A DNA stretch of 64,000 bases from Spirosoma telluris (GTDB lineage Bacteria; Bacteroidota; Bacteroidia; Cytophagales; Spirosomataceae). The stretch is taken from positions 3,550,501 to 3,614,500 of the forward strand of contig QLII01000001.1 of NCBI GenBank assembly GCA_003259005.1, in the 5' to 3' direction. The notes below the pieces were generated by a model. That model was given only the letters and a program-made list of their open reading frames with translations. It searched no databases and was not told where the DNA came from. Made by a program: the position numbers and the translations under genes. Below, piece by piece: positions 1 to 8,559 of this stretch; within the stretch, counting starts at the first letter, position 1, and every line of letters starts with the position of its first letter.

Positions 1-632
1 AGTTTCGGTTAATGGAGCGTGATCTTGAAGTGACGGAGAAAGAGCAAAAAACACAAACGTCGACGGTGCTTATGATCGACATTAGTCACTCGATGATCCT
101 GTACGGCGAAGATCGAATTACGCCCGCCAAGAAAGTTGCCCTTGCTTTGGTCGAACTGATTAAACTGAAATACCCCAAAGACACGCTCGATATTGTTGTG
201 TTTGGGAATGATGCCTGGCAGATTCAGGCCAAAGAACTCCCTTATCTGGAAGTTGGCCCCTATCATACCAATACCGTTGCCGGGCTGGAACTGGCGATGG
301 ATTTATTACGTCGGCGGAAAAATAAGAACAAGCAGATTTTCATGATCACGGATGGGAAACCAACCTGTTTGAAAGAAGGCATTAAATATTATAAAAACTC
401 ATTCGGACTGGATAGGAAAGTTGTGAGTAAAACGCTGACGCTAGCCGCTCAGGCCCGTCGGCTGGAGATTCCGATTACAACCTTCATGATTGCCTCCGAC
501 CCTTATCTAAAACAGTTTGTACAGGAGTTTACGAAGGTCAATAATGGCCGGGCCTACTACAGCGGATTACAAGGTCTGGGCAATATGATGTTCGAAGATT
601 TTCAGCGCAACCGCCGGAAGAATATTAAGTGA
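1..632 (+). CDS. VWA-domain protein, C-terminal part (cut by left edge)
   Basis: The reading frame is open to the first base, so the methionine at 12 is internal and the N-terminal part lies outside the window. The visible 206 residues form a von Willebrand A domain with the metal-ion-dependent adhesion site: DISHS near the start, a threonine in YHTNT, and ITDGKP. The text matches the C-terminal VWA of the COG4867 family, including MILYGEDR and PAKKVALAL. Members of that family usually work with a ChlI-like AAA+ ATPase, and such an ATPase is encoded on the other strand at 4948-6476. The pairing is an inference from family knowledge. The cellular substrate is unknown, and this is unlikely to be true magnesium chelatase, since nothing here points to chlorophyll synthesis. 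Confidence 0.85.
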   Translation, partial: FRLMERDLEVTEKEQKTQTSTVLMIDISHSMILYGEDRITPAKKVALALVELIKLKYPKDTLDIVVFGNDAWQIQAKELPYLEVGPYHTNTVAGLELAMDLLRRRKNKNKQIFMITDGKPTCLKEGIKYYKNSFGLDRKVVSKTLTLAAQARRLEIPITTFMIASDPYLKQFVQEFTKVNNGRAYYSGLQGLGNMMFEDFQRNRRKNIK

Positions 633-670
633 GGTTTTGCTCCCATTTAGGCTTTCGAAAAATGGCGTGT

Positions 671-745
671 TTTTGTCATCCCGACGCAGGAGGGATCTCT
701 AGCATCAACCAATCATGAGATCCCTCCTGCGTCGGGATGACAAAA
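671..745. repeat. 29-bp perfect inverted repeat, REP-like
   Basis: The arms at 671-699 and 717-745 are exact reverse complements, separated by a 17-base loop. The core reads GTCATCCCGACGCAGG. The element lies between the VWA gene and the DNA glycosylase gene and could serve as a terminator for the former. An ATG at 737 falls inside the right arm and extends the glycosylase reading frame by eight codons, so automatic start calling may choose it wrongly. It is unrelated in sequence to the other palindromes in the window. Confidence 0.9.
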
Positions 746-760
746 CCGCAGCACTACCTG

Positions 761-1459
761 ATGCCGACCTTCGCCGACAAAGCCATCGCTTACTACAATA
801 CCCTGGTTGCCCCAGCGAATCTGCCACCTGATATTGGTGTACTGAATCCCTATCAACAGCCAGAAGTTGAGCACATTGTTGGCGAGTTTTACAGCCGATT
901 TTTTAGTGATCCTAATCCACGCGTTTTTGTACTCGGCATCAATCCAGGCCGATTTGGGGCGGGTGTAACGGGAATATCCTTCACAACCCCTCAGAATCTG
1001 CGTCGATACTGTGGGATTGATAATGACCTGCGTGATACGCCCGAGTTATCGAGCCGATTTATTTATCAGGTTGTCGAAGCGTTTGGCGGAGCCAAAGAGT
1101 TTTACAGTCAATTCTTCCTGACATCTCTCTTTCCCTTAGCCCTAACGAAATCAGGCCGGGGCACTGGACCGATCAATTACAATTTCTACGACGACCGCAT
1201 AACCACCGAAGCCCTTTGGCCTGCTATAACTGAAACGGTTCGAACGCAAATCAACTTCGGCTATAACCGAAAGGTAGCCGTGTGTCTGGGACGTAAAAAC
1301 GAGACCTATTTACGTCGACTCAACGACCAGCAAAGCTTTTTCGACCGTATCGTTACACTTGATCACCCACGTTACATTCTGCAATACAAAACAAAGGATA
1401 TACCAATGTACCTGGAGCGTTATATCGCGACACTGCATGATTGCATAACCGATGTATAA
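761..1459 (+). CDS. SMUG2-type uracil-DNA glycosylase family protein (DUF4918)
   Basis: This is a probable base-excision-repair glycosylase that removes uracil-type lesions from DNA. The N-terminal half holds the family signature LGINPGRFGAGVTGISF, which matches the water-activating and uracil-pocket loop of the UDG superfamily. Further on, the typical LTSLFPLA and LDHPRYILQY segments are present; the HP pair corresponds to the DNA-intercalating loop. The length of about 232 residues is normal for the family. I place the start at the second methionine (MPTFADKAIA) because the upstream ATG at 737 sits inside a repeat palindrome and the eight residues it adds look like translated repeat. The gene stands alone. 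Confidence 0.85.
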   Translation: MPTFADKAIAYYNTLVAPANLPPDIGVLNPYQQPEVEHIVGEFYSRFFSDPNPRVFVLGINPGRFGAGVTGISFTTPQNLRRYCGIDNDLRDTPELSSRFIYQVVEAFGGAKEFYSQFFLTSLFPLALTKSGRGTGPINYNFYDDRITTEALWPAITETVRTQINFGYNRKVAVCLGRKNETYLRRLNDQQSFFDRIVTLDHPRYILQYKTKDIPMYLERYIATLHDCITDV

Positions 1460-1519
1460 ACTTTTGAAAAAAAACGATGCTATTCAAAAGAATTTTGGAA
1501 AGTTTAAACAGCCTCTTTC

Positions 1520-2052
1520 TTACATCTTCGTTAATTCTAATGTAACGGTGTAGGTTTCATCCTTACCATCACCATCAAAGTCTTCCAGTTCTTTACCAGA
1601 CAACTTCAAGACATTGCCACTAATAACGGTATCGTAGACGGTTACATCGCTACCACTGGTAAGGGTCAGTTTACTCCCATCCAACTTCCAGGTCGAATTA
1701 TCTTCAACTGGATTCACATCGGTAGAGGCTGAGCATTTAGCGCCGGGGTTCCGGTAACTTTTCCACTCGCATTAAATATAATCGTTGTCCCTGTCAGGCA
1801 ATCAACGAAATCATTCCCAAGCCCATTCGGTAGGGATTTGAAATAGGCTAGAACATCGTTGCTTTTTTGTCCGGTTCCCAGGAAATCAACACCAGGATCA
1901 ATTTTATAACCTGAGATTTTCCAGCTTCCTTCAACCGATGACGTAGTTGGAGTTACGGTGTCATCACTACCTTTTTTACAACTACCGAACCACATTGGCA
2001 TGGCGACGACCAACGCCCAGGCCATTAAACGAACTCCATGTTTAGTTTTCAT
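1520..2052 (-). CDS. Small lipocalin-like lipoprotein (frame break)
   Basis: A lipoprotein signal sequence (MAWALVVAMP, then lipobox WFGSC followed by KK) begins the protein, with the start taken at MKTKHG. A domain of about 140 residues follows with EGSWKISGYK, a Cys in DCLTGTTIIF, and a WKLDGSKLTLTSG strand pair, as in the lipocalin-like (DUF4923/Lipocalin_4) lipoproteins common in Bacteroidota. The frame breaks near 1743-1746: adding one C to the CCCC run (minus strand) joins the halves as GTPGAKCSASTDVNPVEDN, which restores a second Cys. It is a paralogue of the neighbouring gene at 2229-2738. Function unknown; probably tethered to the outer membrane or facing the periplasm. Confidence 0.7.
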
Positions 2053-2165
2053 ATCGTACACTTTATTAAAATTTGTATTCGGTTCGAAATTATCACCCTC
2101 GTTCATATGACTAAAAAAGTGTTGAGCTAACGGTAAGGAGTGGTTCGTAAACGGTCATCGGATGG

Positions 2166-2219
2166 TAAGTCCATAAAAAAACGGCCCCTCGTTGAGGGGC
2201 CGTTTTTTTTATGGACTTA
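2166..2219 (-). terminator. Strong bidirectional intrinsic terminator
   Basis: A GC-rich stem (CGGCCCCTC, loop GTT, GAGGGGCCG) is flanked by seven A and eight T, and the symmetry continues outward for nine more bases on each side. It lies just past the stop of the lipoprotein gene at 2229-2738, so it most likely ends that transcript. By symmetry it would also stop transcription from the other direction. Confidence 0.9.
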
Positions 2220-2228
2220 CCGGACTTG

Positions 2229-2738
2229 TTATTTTCGCGTCAAATCCATCGTGTAGGTATACGCAACCTTAGTACCTGTGCCTAAGAAATCCTGACTATC
2301 CTGCCATTGAATCTGTAGTACGGTACCTGTTTTGAGAACAGTATATGCCGTTTTCGTACCATCACTTTTGGTAATGGTTAATGTATTCCCACTATAAGAC
2401 CATTTACTAGTTGCATCAATACCTGTGATCGTACTAGGTGGTATCTTACTATTTTGGCAGGTCGTTGGATTATCTGTTGCAATAGCCCCACCTGTCTGGA
2501 ATGTTAAGGTAATGTCATTCAGGCAGGTTGTGGTTAATAGTAACGGAGCAGCAGCCAGTAGATCTTCGTAAACTCCACCCACTTTTGGATTGGCTTTCAG
2601 CGCGGTAATTTTATAACTACCCTCAATTGTTGTAGTTATCGTAGGGTTCTCATCATCTTTTTTGCAACTATCAAACCACAGGGGAAGGGCAACAATTAGT
2701 GCCCAGATGAATAGGCGGGATGAATTAAGCTTTTGCAT
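2229..2738 (-). CDS. Lipocalin-like lipoprotein, intact paralogue
   Basis: The 169-residue protein starts with MQKLNSSRLFIWALIVALPLW and has a lipobox ending FDSC followed by KKDDENP, so it should be lipid-anchored. The body has an EGSYKITALK strand, Cys residues in TTCLNDITLTF and NPTTCQNSK, and a WSYSGNTLTITKSDGTKTAY hairpin. These correspond in order to the parts of the protein at 1520-2052. The pair looks like a tandem duplication that has since diverged. I see no catalytic motif; small lipocalin-like ligand binding is the usual guess for this family. Confidence 0.75.
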   Translation of the reverse strand: MQKLNSSRLFIWALIVALPLWFDSCKKDDENPTITTTIEGSYKITALKANPKVGGVYEDLLAAAPLLLTTTCLNDITLTFQTGGAIATDNPTTCQNSKIPPSTITGIDATSKWSYSGNTLTITKSDGTKTAYTVLKTGTVLQIQWQDSQDFLGTGTKVAYTYTMDLTRK

Positions 2739-3244
2739 TTGTTTCGGGCTGTAAAGAGGTGATTAATTAGGTTTGGGCTCAAAATAGGCAAATAAATACT
2801 AAACTTGCGAGGCCACAATGCAAACCATCTGAATAATTAGCCAATGACCTACTCAACGAAGTAAAAGTATAAACAAAAAGGGCTCTACTCCTCACATCAA
2901 CCATAATTCTCTAGTTATGCGCCTATTCCCGGAAAGTTCACAGCCTTCGACGCGAAAAAATGGGTTTCAATAGCTACCAGGGCGGGTATCAACTATATTA
3001 CCATGACGAGGTCAGCACTACAGCCTCAAAAATCCATCCCGTTTTGAAAAAAACTGGAAAGTTTAAACAGGTTCACCTTTATAGAACTGGAAATGCCCTC
3101 ATAAACGGCAAAAAAATAAGCCTAATCAAGTTTTTTCACGGTTGTAAGGTACAGCCACAGGATGAATGGCACGCACATATACTCACAACTACCTAACTTT
3201 ACATGCTCGAATGGCAGATCGTTTCTTAACTTCTCTCTCCTTAT
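2739..3244. other. Intergenic stretch with one weak ORF
   Basis: About 500 A/T-rich bases lie between divergent genes and probably hold the promoters of both. A 78-codon frame (2960-3196, plus strand) is open. Its product (MGFNSYQGGYQLYY...) has no motif I know and no clear ribosome site. I do not call it a gene, though a small lineage-specific protein cannot be excluded. Confidence 0.4.
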
Positions 3245-3565
3245 ATGCTCGTAACCACTACCTCTACTATTGAAGGCAAGCATATCACAAATTATATAGG
3301 TCTGGTAAACGGTGAAGCAATTATTGGTGCCAACCTTGTCAAGGATTTCTTTACGACCATCCGCGACGTAGTCGGTGGTCATTCAGGGGCTTATGTGCAG
3401 GCGCTACGGGAAGCAAAAAGTATTGCCCTTAAAGAAATGGTCGATCAGGCTACTCGTTTAGGAGCCAACGCGGTTATTGGAGTCGATTTGGATTACCAGA
3501 CCATTGGAGGAAACGGTGCCATGCTGATGGTAAGCGCCAATGGTACGGCGGTAATTGTAGAGTGA
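3245..3565 (+). CDS. YbjQ family protein (UPF0145/DUF74)
   Basis: This intact 106-residue protein fits the YbjQ fold from end to end. It opens with [11 protein letters not shown], then has [18 protein letters not shown], the helical segment [13 protein letters not shown], and the signature [17 protein letters not shown] before a final [11 protein letters not shown] strand. The family forms pentamers and is often named a heavy-metal-binding domain, but its real role is not established. The gene is monocistronic, with divergent or distant neighbours. Confidence 0.93.
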   Translation: MLVTTTSTIEGKHITNYIGLVNGEAIIGANLVKDFFTTIRDVVGGHSGAYVQALREAKSIALKEMVDQATRLGANAVIGVDLDYQTIGGNGAMLMVSANGTAVIVE

Positions 3566-3648
3566 TACGAACAGGGTAGAAAACGATTTGCCTTATGCGC
3601 TTATAGACCTACAATTACATATGACAAATCGCCTATATCAGTTGCTCC

Positions 3649-4626
3649 TTATCGAAATCGCTGGATACTATAGTCATTAGACTGAAGTTTAGAGCGATCG
3701 CCCATAGCCGCGCTGACTTCTCCAATTCGGCCATTTAAGGTAAAAATCTGGTTATTGACTGCCACATTCGTTGTGGCCTGGAAATAGCCATTAGTATCTC
3801 TTTTCAGCACGACGGCCGATTGCCAATTGTCATTGCTGTGCAATTGCGCTACCTGACTTCCACTGCCCGTTACAACATACAAATCGTTATTCAACAGTGT
3901 CAGTCCATCACCAGGCAGCGCCCCTGTCCCTATCACTTCAGTAACGGCATTCCCATTTTTCAAATCCACCTTATACAACTTACCCTGGCCCGTGTTCGAC
4001 ACAATCAGGTAACCGTCAGGATGATAGACAATCCCATTCAGCCCAAATGTAGGACTGGTAAATCGTACATCATCACGCACAAGAATACTGGCTTGTCCGT
4101 TGCTGCTCACTTTATAAATAACTGGTGAAAATGAGTCTGTTACGTATATCGTCCCATCGGGAGTAATAACCAGATCATTGGCAAGATTTGGCTCAGCCGC
4201 AGGCAGCAGATCATCAAGATCAATCCGACGCTCTAACTGGCGGGTGCTGAGGCTGAAAATGAACAATTCGGCGGTTTGGCGAGTCGTTTGCGGGGCGCTT
4301 TTATCCGATGCGCCCTGGTCGTTGTTCGTCACGATCAACCGGTCACCGGCTACTTTTAGTCCATTTACACTAATCAGGCCAGGGTCCGACAAAAGATCCT
4401 CATAGCGCCCATCTGTAGTAACCGTACCGATTTTCCCCTGTGTCACGGACGAGATTACAAATTTATCTAACTGTGCAGAATAGGCAATTCCTTCCGGATA
4501 CTGGCGTCGGGCTACGAAGTTAATTCGCTCTGGGAAGGAAGCATTGGGACTAAGCCGGTGATCTTCACAGGCGGTCAGGCAGATGGCAAATGCGCACCAT
4601 CCGACTAGCTGGTAAGCGTTTTTCAT
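3649..4626 (-). CDS. SMP-30/NHL-like beta-propeller lipoprotein
   Basis: A lipoprotein signal (WCAFAICLTAC) precedes a propeller of about 300 residues. Repeated blades can be read, for example YPEGIAYSAQLDKFVISS, NDLVITPDGTIYVTDS, LNGIVYHPDGYLIVSNT and GDGLTLLNNDLYVVTG. The D/N-rich loops resemble those that bind divalent metal in SMP-30/gluconolactonase enzymes. The gene may be a lactonase or simply a binding scaffold; I cannot tell from sequence. It stands alone, and a dispersed repeat lies just upstream of its start. Confidence 0.75.
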   Translation of the reverse strand: MKNAYQLVGWCAFAICLTACEDHRLSPNASFPERINFVARRQYPEGIAYSAQLDKFVISSVTQGKIGTVTTDGRYEDLLSDPGLISVNGLKVAGDRLIVTNNDQGASDKSAPQTTRQTAELFIFSLSTRQLERRIDLDDLLPAAEPNLANDLVITPDGTIYVTDSFSPVIYKVSSNGQASILVRDDVRFTSPTFGLNGIVYHPDGYLIVSNTGQGKLYKVDLKNGNAVTEVIGTGALPGDGLTLLNNDLYVVTGSGSQVAQLHSNDNWQSAVVLKRDTNGYFQATTNVAVNNQIFTLNGRIGEVSAAMGDRSKLQSNDYSIQRFR

Positions 4627-4642
4627 AACGAAGTGGCAGTTT

Positions 4643-4716
4643 CTTTAGATTCTGTTGATTCTTTGGACTCTATCGTTTTTTTGGGTTTGATTAACATCGA
4701 TAGAATCTATTTTAGA
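4643..4716. repeat. Dispersed GATTC-rich palindromic repeat, copy 1
   Basis: The left arm has GATTC-like units every nine bases (GATTCTGTTGATTCTTTGG, then ACTCTATCG). After a 22-base loop the right arm begins CGATAGAATC. The left arm matches the right part of the copy at 26031-26082 read on the other strand, and the two copies near 51.2 kb are the same family. Confidence 0.75.
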
Positions 4717-4845
4717 CAAGCAATAGGTTTTTTTAACTCTCTAACCATGAATAGATGGGTATGTTTCTATATACCTGACTGAATCAGCTATTATTGATCG
4801 AACGACCAGCTTGGCTGCCTGGCGTCATTTGTAAAATACGGTTGT

Positions 4846-4889
4846 AAAAAAGGCGTCAACGAAAGCCTGTATGACTTTTGTTGACGCCT
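4846..4889 (-). terminator. Intrinsic terminator of the ChlI-like gene
   Basis: Read on the minus strand, a 15-bp stem (AGGCGTCAACAAAAG, one mismatch) closes over a nine-base loop and is followed by TTTTT. It lies about 60 bases past the stop of the ATPase gene at 4948-6476. Confidence 0.8.
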
Positions 4890-4947
4890 ACTAAACCCTG
4901 CAATTTTTGTTGCCCTATAAATTTGGGGGATAACTGACAGATTCGGT

Positions 4948-6476
4948 TTAATACCGATCGTCGTCCTCTTCGTCTTCTTCCCCAAAGCTAGTGCCCGGAT
5001 TGAACATAGAACCGAGCAAGTCTTTGAAGGATAAGCCCGTATCCATCGCTTTTTTACCAACGAGCGAATGTTCGGCCAGGCCGTGCAATGCGAACTCCAT
5101 CATAAACAGTTTTTCGGACTTGCTCAGGCGCGCATGAAACTGATCCACCAAATCGTCCAAACCATCGATCGTACGCAGACGGGCTTCGTAATCGCGATTG
5201 GTCAGGTCGTTTAGGATGTCCATTGTATTCCCGTCGCCAAACCAGTCTGTAATTTTTTTGTAAGGGTTACCACGCTTATCTTTTTTGGCTTTCTCCGGAT
5301 TCGGAAAATACTGTAAAAACTGATTCCGAATGGCTTTCCCAATCAGGTTCTGCGCCACAATGACTGGCCCTTCTACTTCGCCTTCATAAACCAGTTCAAC
5401 CTTACCACAGATAGCAGGCACCACCCCATACAGATCGGCAATACGGACATGCGTTTCTTTTTCACCATTGAGTAATGCCCGTCGTTCGGCTGAGGAAAGT
5501 AGATTCTCATAGGCAGAAATGGTCATCCTGGCCGAAACCCCACTTTTCGAATCGACATATTCGCTCTCACGGGCTTCCAATGCTACCTGTTCAATCAAAT
5601 CGGCGATTAACTCGTTGGTTTTTACCATGCCTGCTTGTTCTGTTTTGACAACAGCTTCCTGCATGGTAATCTTTTTCCCAATTTCAATGGATTTCGGGTA
5701 GTGCGTCACAATCTGGGAATCGATCCGGTCTTTCAACGGCGTTACAATACTGCCTCGATTAGTATAGTCCTCTGGGTTAGCCGTAAAGACGAACTGAATG
5801 TCAAGCGGTAAACGCAGCTTAAAGCCCCGAATCTGAATATCCCCTTCCTGCAAAATATTAAACAGGGATACCTGAATACGAGCCTGTAAATCTGGCAGCT
5901 CATTGATTACGAAAATACAACGGTGTGAACGCGGAATCAGACCAAAGTGAATCGTTCGTTCGTCAGAATAAGGCAGTTTGAGCGTAGCTGCTTTAATGGG
6001 GTCTACATCGCCAATAAGATCGGCAACCGATACATCGGGCGTAGCGAGTTTTTCGGTATAGCGATCGCTTCGATGCATCCAGGTTATAGGGGTCTGGTCT
6101 CCCTTTTCAGCAATCAAATCAATGGCAAACCGCGACAGAGGCAGCAGCGGATCGTCGTTCAGTTCAGACCCGGCCACAACCGGAATGTACTCATCTAACA
6201 AGTTGACCATCAGGCGTGCAATACGCGTTTTAGCCTGCCCTCGTAGCCCTAACAGGTTGATGTGGTGCATGGACAAAATGGCTCGTTCCACATCGGGAAT
6301 AACGGTATCTTCGTACCCCATATACCCGGAAAAACAACTTCCTTTTCTTTGATTCGCTCAATCAGATTGTCACGTAGCTCCTGCTTAATTGAACGGGTTT
6401 GATACCCGGCGGCTTTCAGTTCGCCAAGTGTAGAGATCGCTAGTAATTTTGATGCTTTCAGGCTGCGGTAGTTCAT
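4948..6476 (-). CDS. ChlI-like AAA+ ATPase (COG1239) (frame break)
   Basis: This is a magnesium-chelatase I-type AAA+ ATPase of about 509 residues, expected to hydrolyse ATP and remodel a partner together with a VWA protein. The N-terminal 50 residues (MNYRSLKASKLLAISTLGEL) lie in one frame and the rest in another. One extra base in the CCCC run at 6316-6319 joins them as FPGIWGYEDTVIPD, the normal family text. Visible parts are LLGLRGQAKTR (a Walker A variant without the usual GKT), CIFVINELPDL (Walker B, NE for DE), the sensor-1 FVFTANPEDYTNRGS, and an acidic tail EEDEEDDD. The partner is probably the VWA protein at 1-632. The 5' region is filled by a repeat up to eight bases from the start codon. 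Confidence 0.85.
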
Positions 6477-6483
6477 TTGCGCT

Positions 6484-6570
6484 TAATGGATAATGTATAA
6501 TGAATAATGGGAAATGAAGATTAATTGTAGCAAACACATTATTCATTTTCCATTATTCGTTACACATTAA
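6484..6570. repeat. ATAATG-type inverted repeat, copy 1
   Basis: A left arm built from GGATAATG-like units (TAATGGATAATGTATAATG) and a right arm of the reverse kind (ATTATTCATTTTCCATTATT) form an imperfect hairpin. It sits immediately before the ATPase start codon on the minus strand. Related copies occur at 52541-52602 and 58146-58260. Confidence 0.75.
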
Positions 6571-6662
6571 CTCTAACAGGCTTTCGCAAGAAATGGTTTT
6601 TTGACACTCAAATTGACTAATTTTACCAATCATGCGTCGGGTATAGTCTCCCGTTGCCGTTT

Positions 6663-8456
6663 ATGAACTCGACTATATCACTTTCCTTTGCCTTTTTGGT
6701 ACTTATTGGTTTATCGGGCTGTCGTGTCCAGAATAGCCCACCTGAACTAACTGGTTTATCGGCTAAACAGGCTTTTATTGGGGATAACCTTACTTTAACT
6801 GGGTATCAGTTTGGCCCCGATCCCACAGTAACGTTCGGCATTGCGACCTCAGCGGTAACGGCCCCGATTAGCAGTCACGACGATAATACCATTCAACTAA
6901 AGGTTCCACTGATTGCTCCTGGACCAACTCAGATTCGCGTTCGTACCGACGAGGGCACTTCTGATCCGCTGCCGTTTGACGCAAAGCAACCTGTTCCTGC
7001 CTTGGCCGCGGTTGAGCCCAGCAATGGGCTACCGGGTTCGATTGTGGTTCTTACGGGTACTTATCTCAATCAAATTAAGCGAATTAGATTCGATGACGTC
7101 CTTGCCGAAATAAAAGACAGTTCGGCCCAAAAACTCACGATTGTTGTTCCTTCTAAACTGCCTCATGGCCCGGTAGCTCTTGCCGTTGAAACGACAGGGG
7201 GTACAGTGACCAGCAAATTTATTGTGGCGGGAACACCCAAAATTACCACTATTAGCCCACTAAAGGCAAAACCAGGTACCGAGTTGGTCATACAGGGTCA
7301 AAATTTGATAGATGGTATTGTCAGTATTAATGGACTGCCTACTGATAAAGCCTTAACGACAGTCAAAGACACGGAAATTCGAACAACGATTCCGGCAACG
7401 GCAACCTCGGGGCTGGTAACGGTAACTGTGTTTGAGACCTTAGTAGCGACCAGTACCGATACCCTAAAACTTATTCAACCACCTTTCATTACTAACCTAC
7501 TCGCCCTGGATGGCATTGCTGGTGATAAACTGCTGGTAAATGGCCGTAATCTCCGTGATATAACGGGTATGACGGTTGGCAACGTTTCGGCTACATTCCG
7601 AATCGTAAGTGACACTCAGCTTGAAGTTACGATACCTGCCTTACCCTCATCGGGTTCAGTCCAGATTTCAGCCAGTAGTATTGGCGGCAATACAACGGCC
7701 ACTGATCCTTTCTTTTTCTACCTGCCTCCCTCAACCCTTGTGGTTACGCCAACGCGCCAGCTTCGCGGGCGCACCCTCACGGTTTCGGGCAAGAATCTTT
7801 ATCGCATTACCACCGTCACAATCAGTGGACTTACCGTACCCATCACCAGCCGGAATGAAGGGGTTGATTTACTCATCGGGATTCCGGATAATGCCGTAAG
7901 CGGCTCTATTGTCGTTACGAGCCGGGCAGGGACAGCCTCGGTCCCTTTGGTTGTTGTGCAGCCGCCTGTGGTTACAGATATTCTGCCTGCCAAAGCCCGA
8001 CCAGGTGAACGGATTGTTGTACGGGGTGATTTTCTGTTAAACGCACAGTTTTTCTTTAGCGGCTCCACAACCCAGGCCGCTGATGGTGGAAAAAATGAGG
8101 ATACGGAGCGATGGCTTCTGGTATCGACAGATGCACAGTCAGGTCCTTTACGAGTCGTCAATGCCGCGGGCGAAATTATGACGCCTATGTTTTTTGCGCC
8201 CATCCGGTTAGTCACCATCACTGATTTCCTCCCCAAAACCGCTAAAATTGGCGACGAGATTACCATTACCGGGCAAAACCTGTCAACCGTAACGGCAGTA
8301 CGCTTTAACGGGGGCACCTCTGCTCCGGCCACCTTCAGGCTATCGGGAAGTTCCCTGATTGCAACAGTACCAGCGGGTGCCGTGACGGGTCAGATATGCC
8401 TTACCAATGACGCCGGTACGCTTTGTACCAGCGCCAATCTGACGGTATCCAAATAG
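6663..8456 (+). CDS. Lipoprotein with seven IPT/TIG domains
   Basis: A 20-residue lipoprotein signal ending LSGC leads into seven immunoglobulin-like IPT/TIG repeats of about 80 residues. Their openings can be read in turn: PELTGLSAKQAFIGD, PALAAVEPSNGLPGS, KITTISPLKAKPGTE, FITNLLALDGIAGDK, STLVVTPTRQLRGR, VVTDILPAKARPGER and VTITDFLPKTAKIGDE. Each is followed by the usual G-x-N-L strand and a V.FNG turn. I start at ATG 6663 rather than the TTG nine bases before. In Bacteroidota such strings bind carbohydrate or act as surface spacers, often beside glycan-uptake systems. No SusC/D pair is next to it, and no enzyme domain is attached. Confidence 0.85.
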   Translation: MNSTISLSFAFLVLIGLSGCRVQNSPPELTGLSAKQAFIGDNLTLTGYQFGPDPTVTFGIATSAVTAPISSHDDNTIQLKVPLIAPGPTQIRVRTDEGTSDPLPFDAKQPVPALAAVEPSNGLPGSIVVLTGTYLNQIKRIRFDDVLAEIKDSSAQKLTIVVPSKLPHGPVALAVETTGGTVTSKFIVAGTPKITTISPLKAKPGTELVIQGQNLIDGIVSINGLPTDKALTTVKDTEIRTTIPATATSGLVTVTVFETLVATSTDTLKLIQPPFITNLLALDGIAGDKLLVNGRNLRDITGMTVGNVSATFRIVSDTQLEVTIPALPSSGSVQISASSIGGNTTATDPFFFYLPPSTLVVTPTRQLRGRTLTVSGKNLYRITTVTISGLTVPITSRNEGVDLLIGIPDNAVSGSIVVTSRAGTASVPLVVVQPPVVTDILPAKARPGERIVVRGDFLLNAQFFFSGSTTQAADGGKNEDTERWLLVSTDAQSGPLRVVNAAGEIMTPMFFAPIRLVTITDFLPKTAKIGDEITITGQNLSTVTAVRFNGGTSAPATFRLSGSSLIATVPAGAVTGQICLTNDAGTLCTSANLTVSK

Positions 8457-8559
8457 TTTATTACGTCTGAGGTAGTAAGTAATTTTAACGTGAATTCGAG
8501 CTTAGCCAGATCGCGTAGCGATCCAATGTTTGTAGCAGAAAGAAGGGGTGGCCTCTTAC

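Noticed and set aside
2960..3196. 78-codon ORF upstream of the YbjQ gene
   Set aside because: No motif, no clear ribosome-binding site and composition like the surrounding intergenic DNA; left as a possibility only.
1..6476. True magnesium chelatase for chlorophyll synthesis
   Set aside because: The VWA and ATPase are of the COG4867/COG1239 type seen in non-photosynthetic bacteria, and no other tetrapyrrole gene is present.
7799..8332. Long minus-strand frame of 177 codons inside the IPT/TIG gene
   Set aside because: It lies opposite a gene with clear repeated domains, and its product has no motif.
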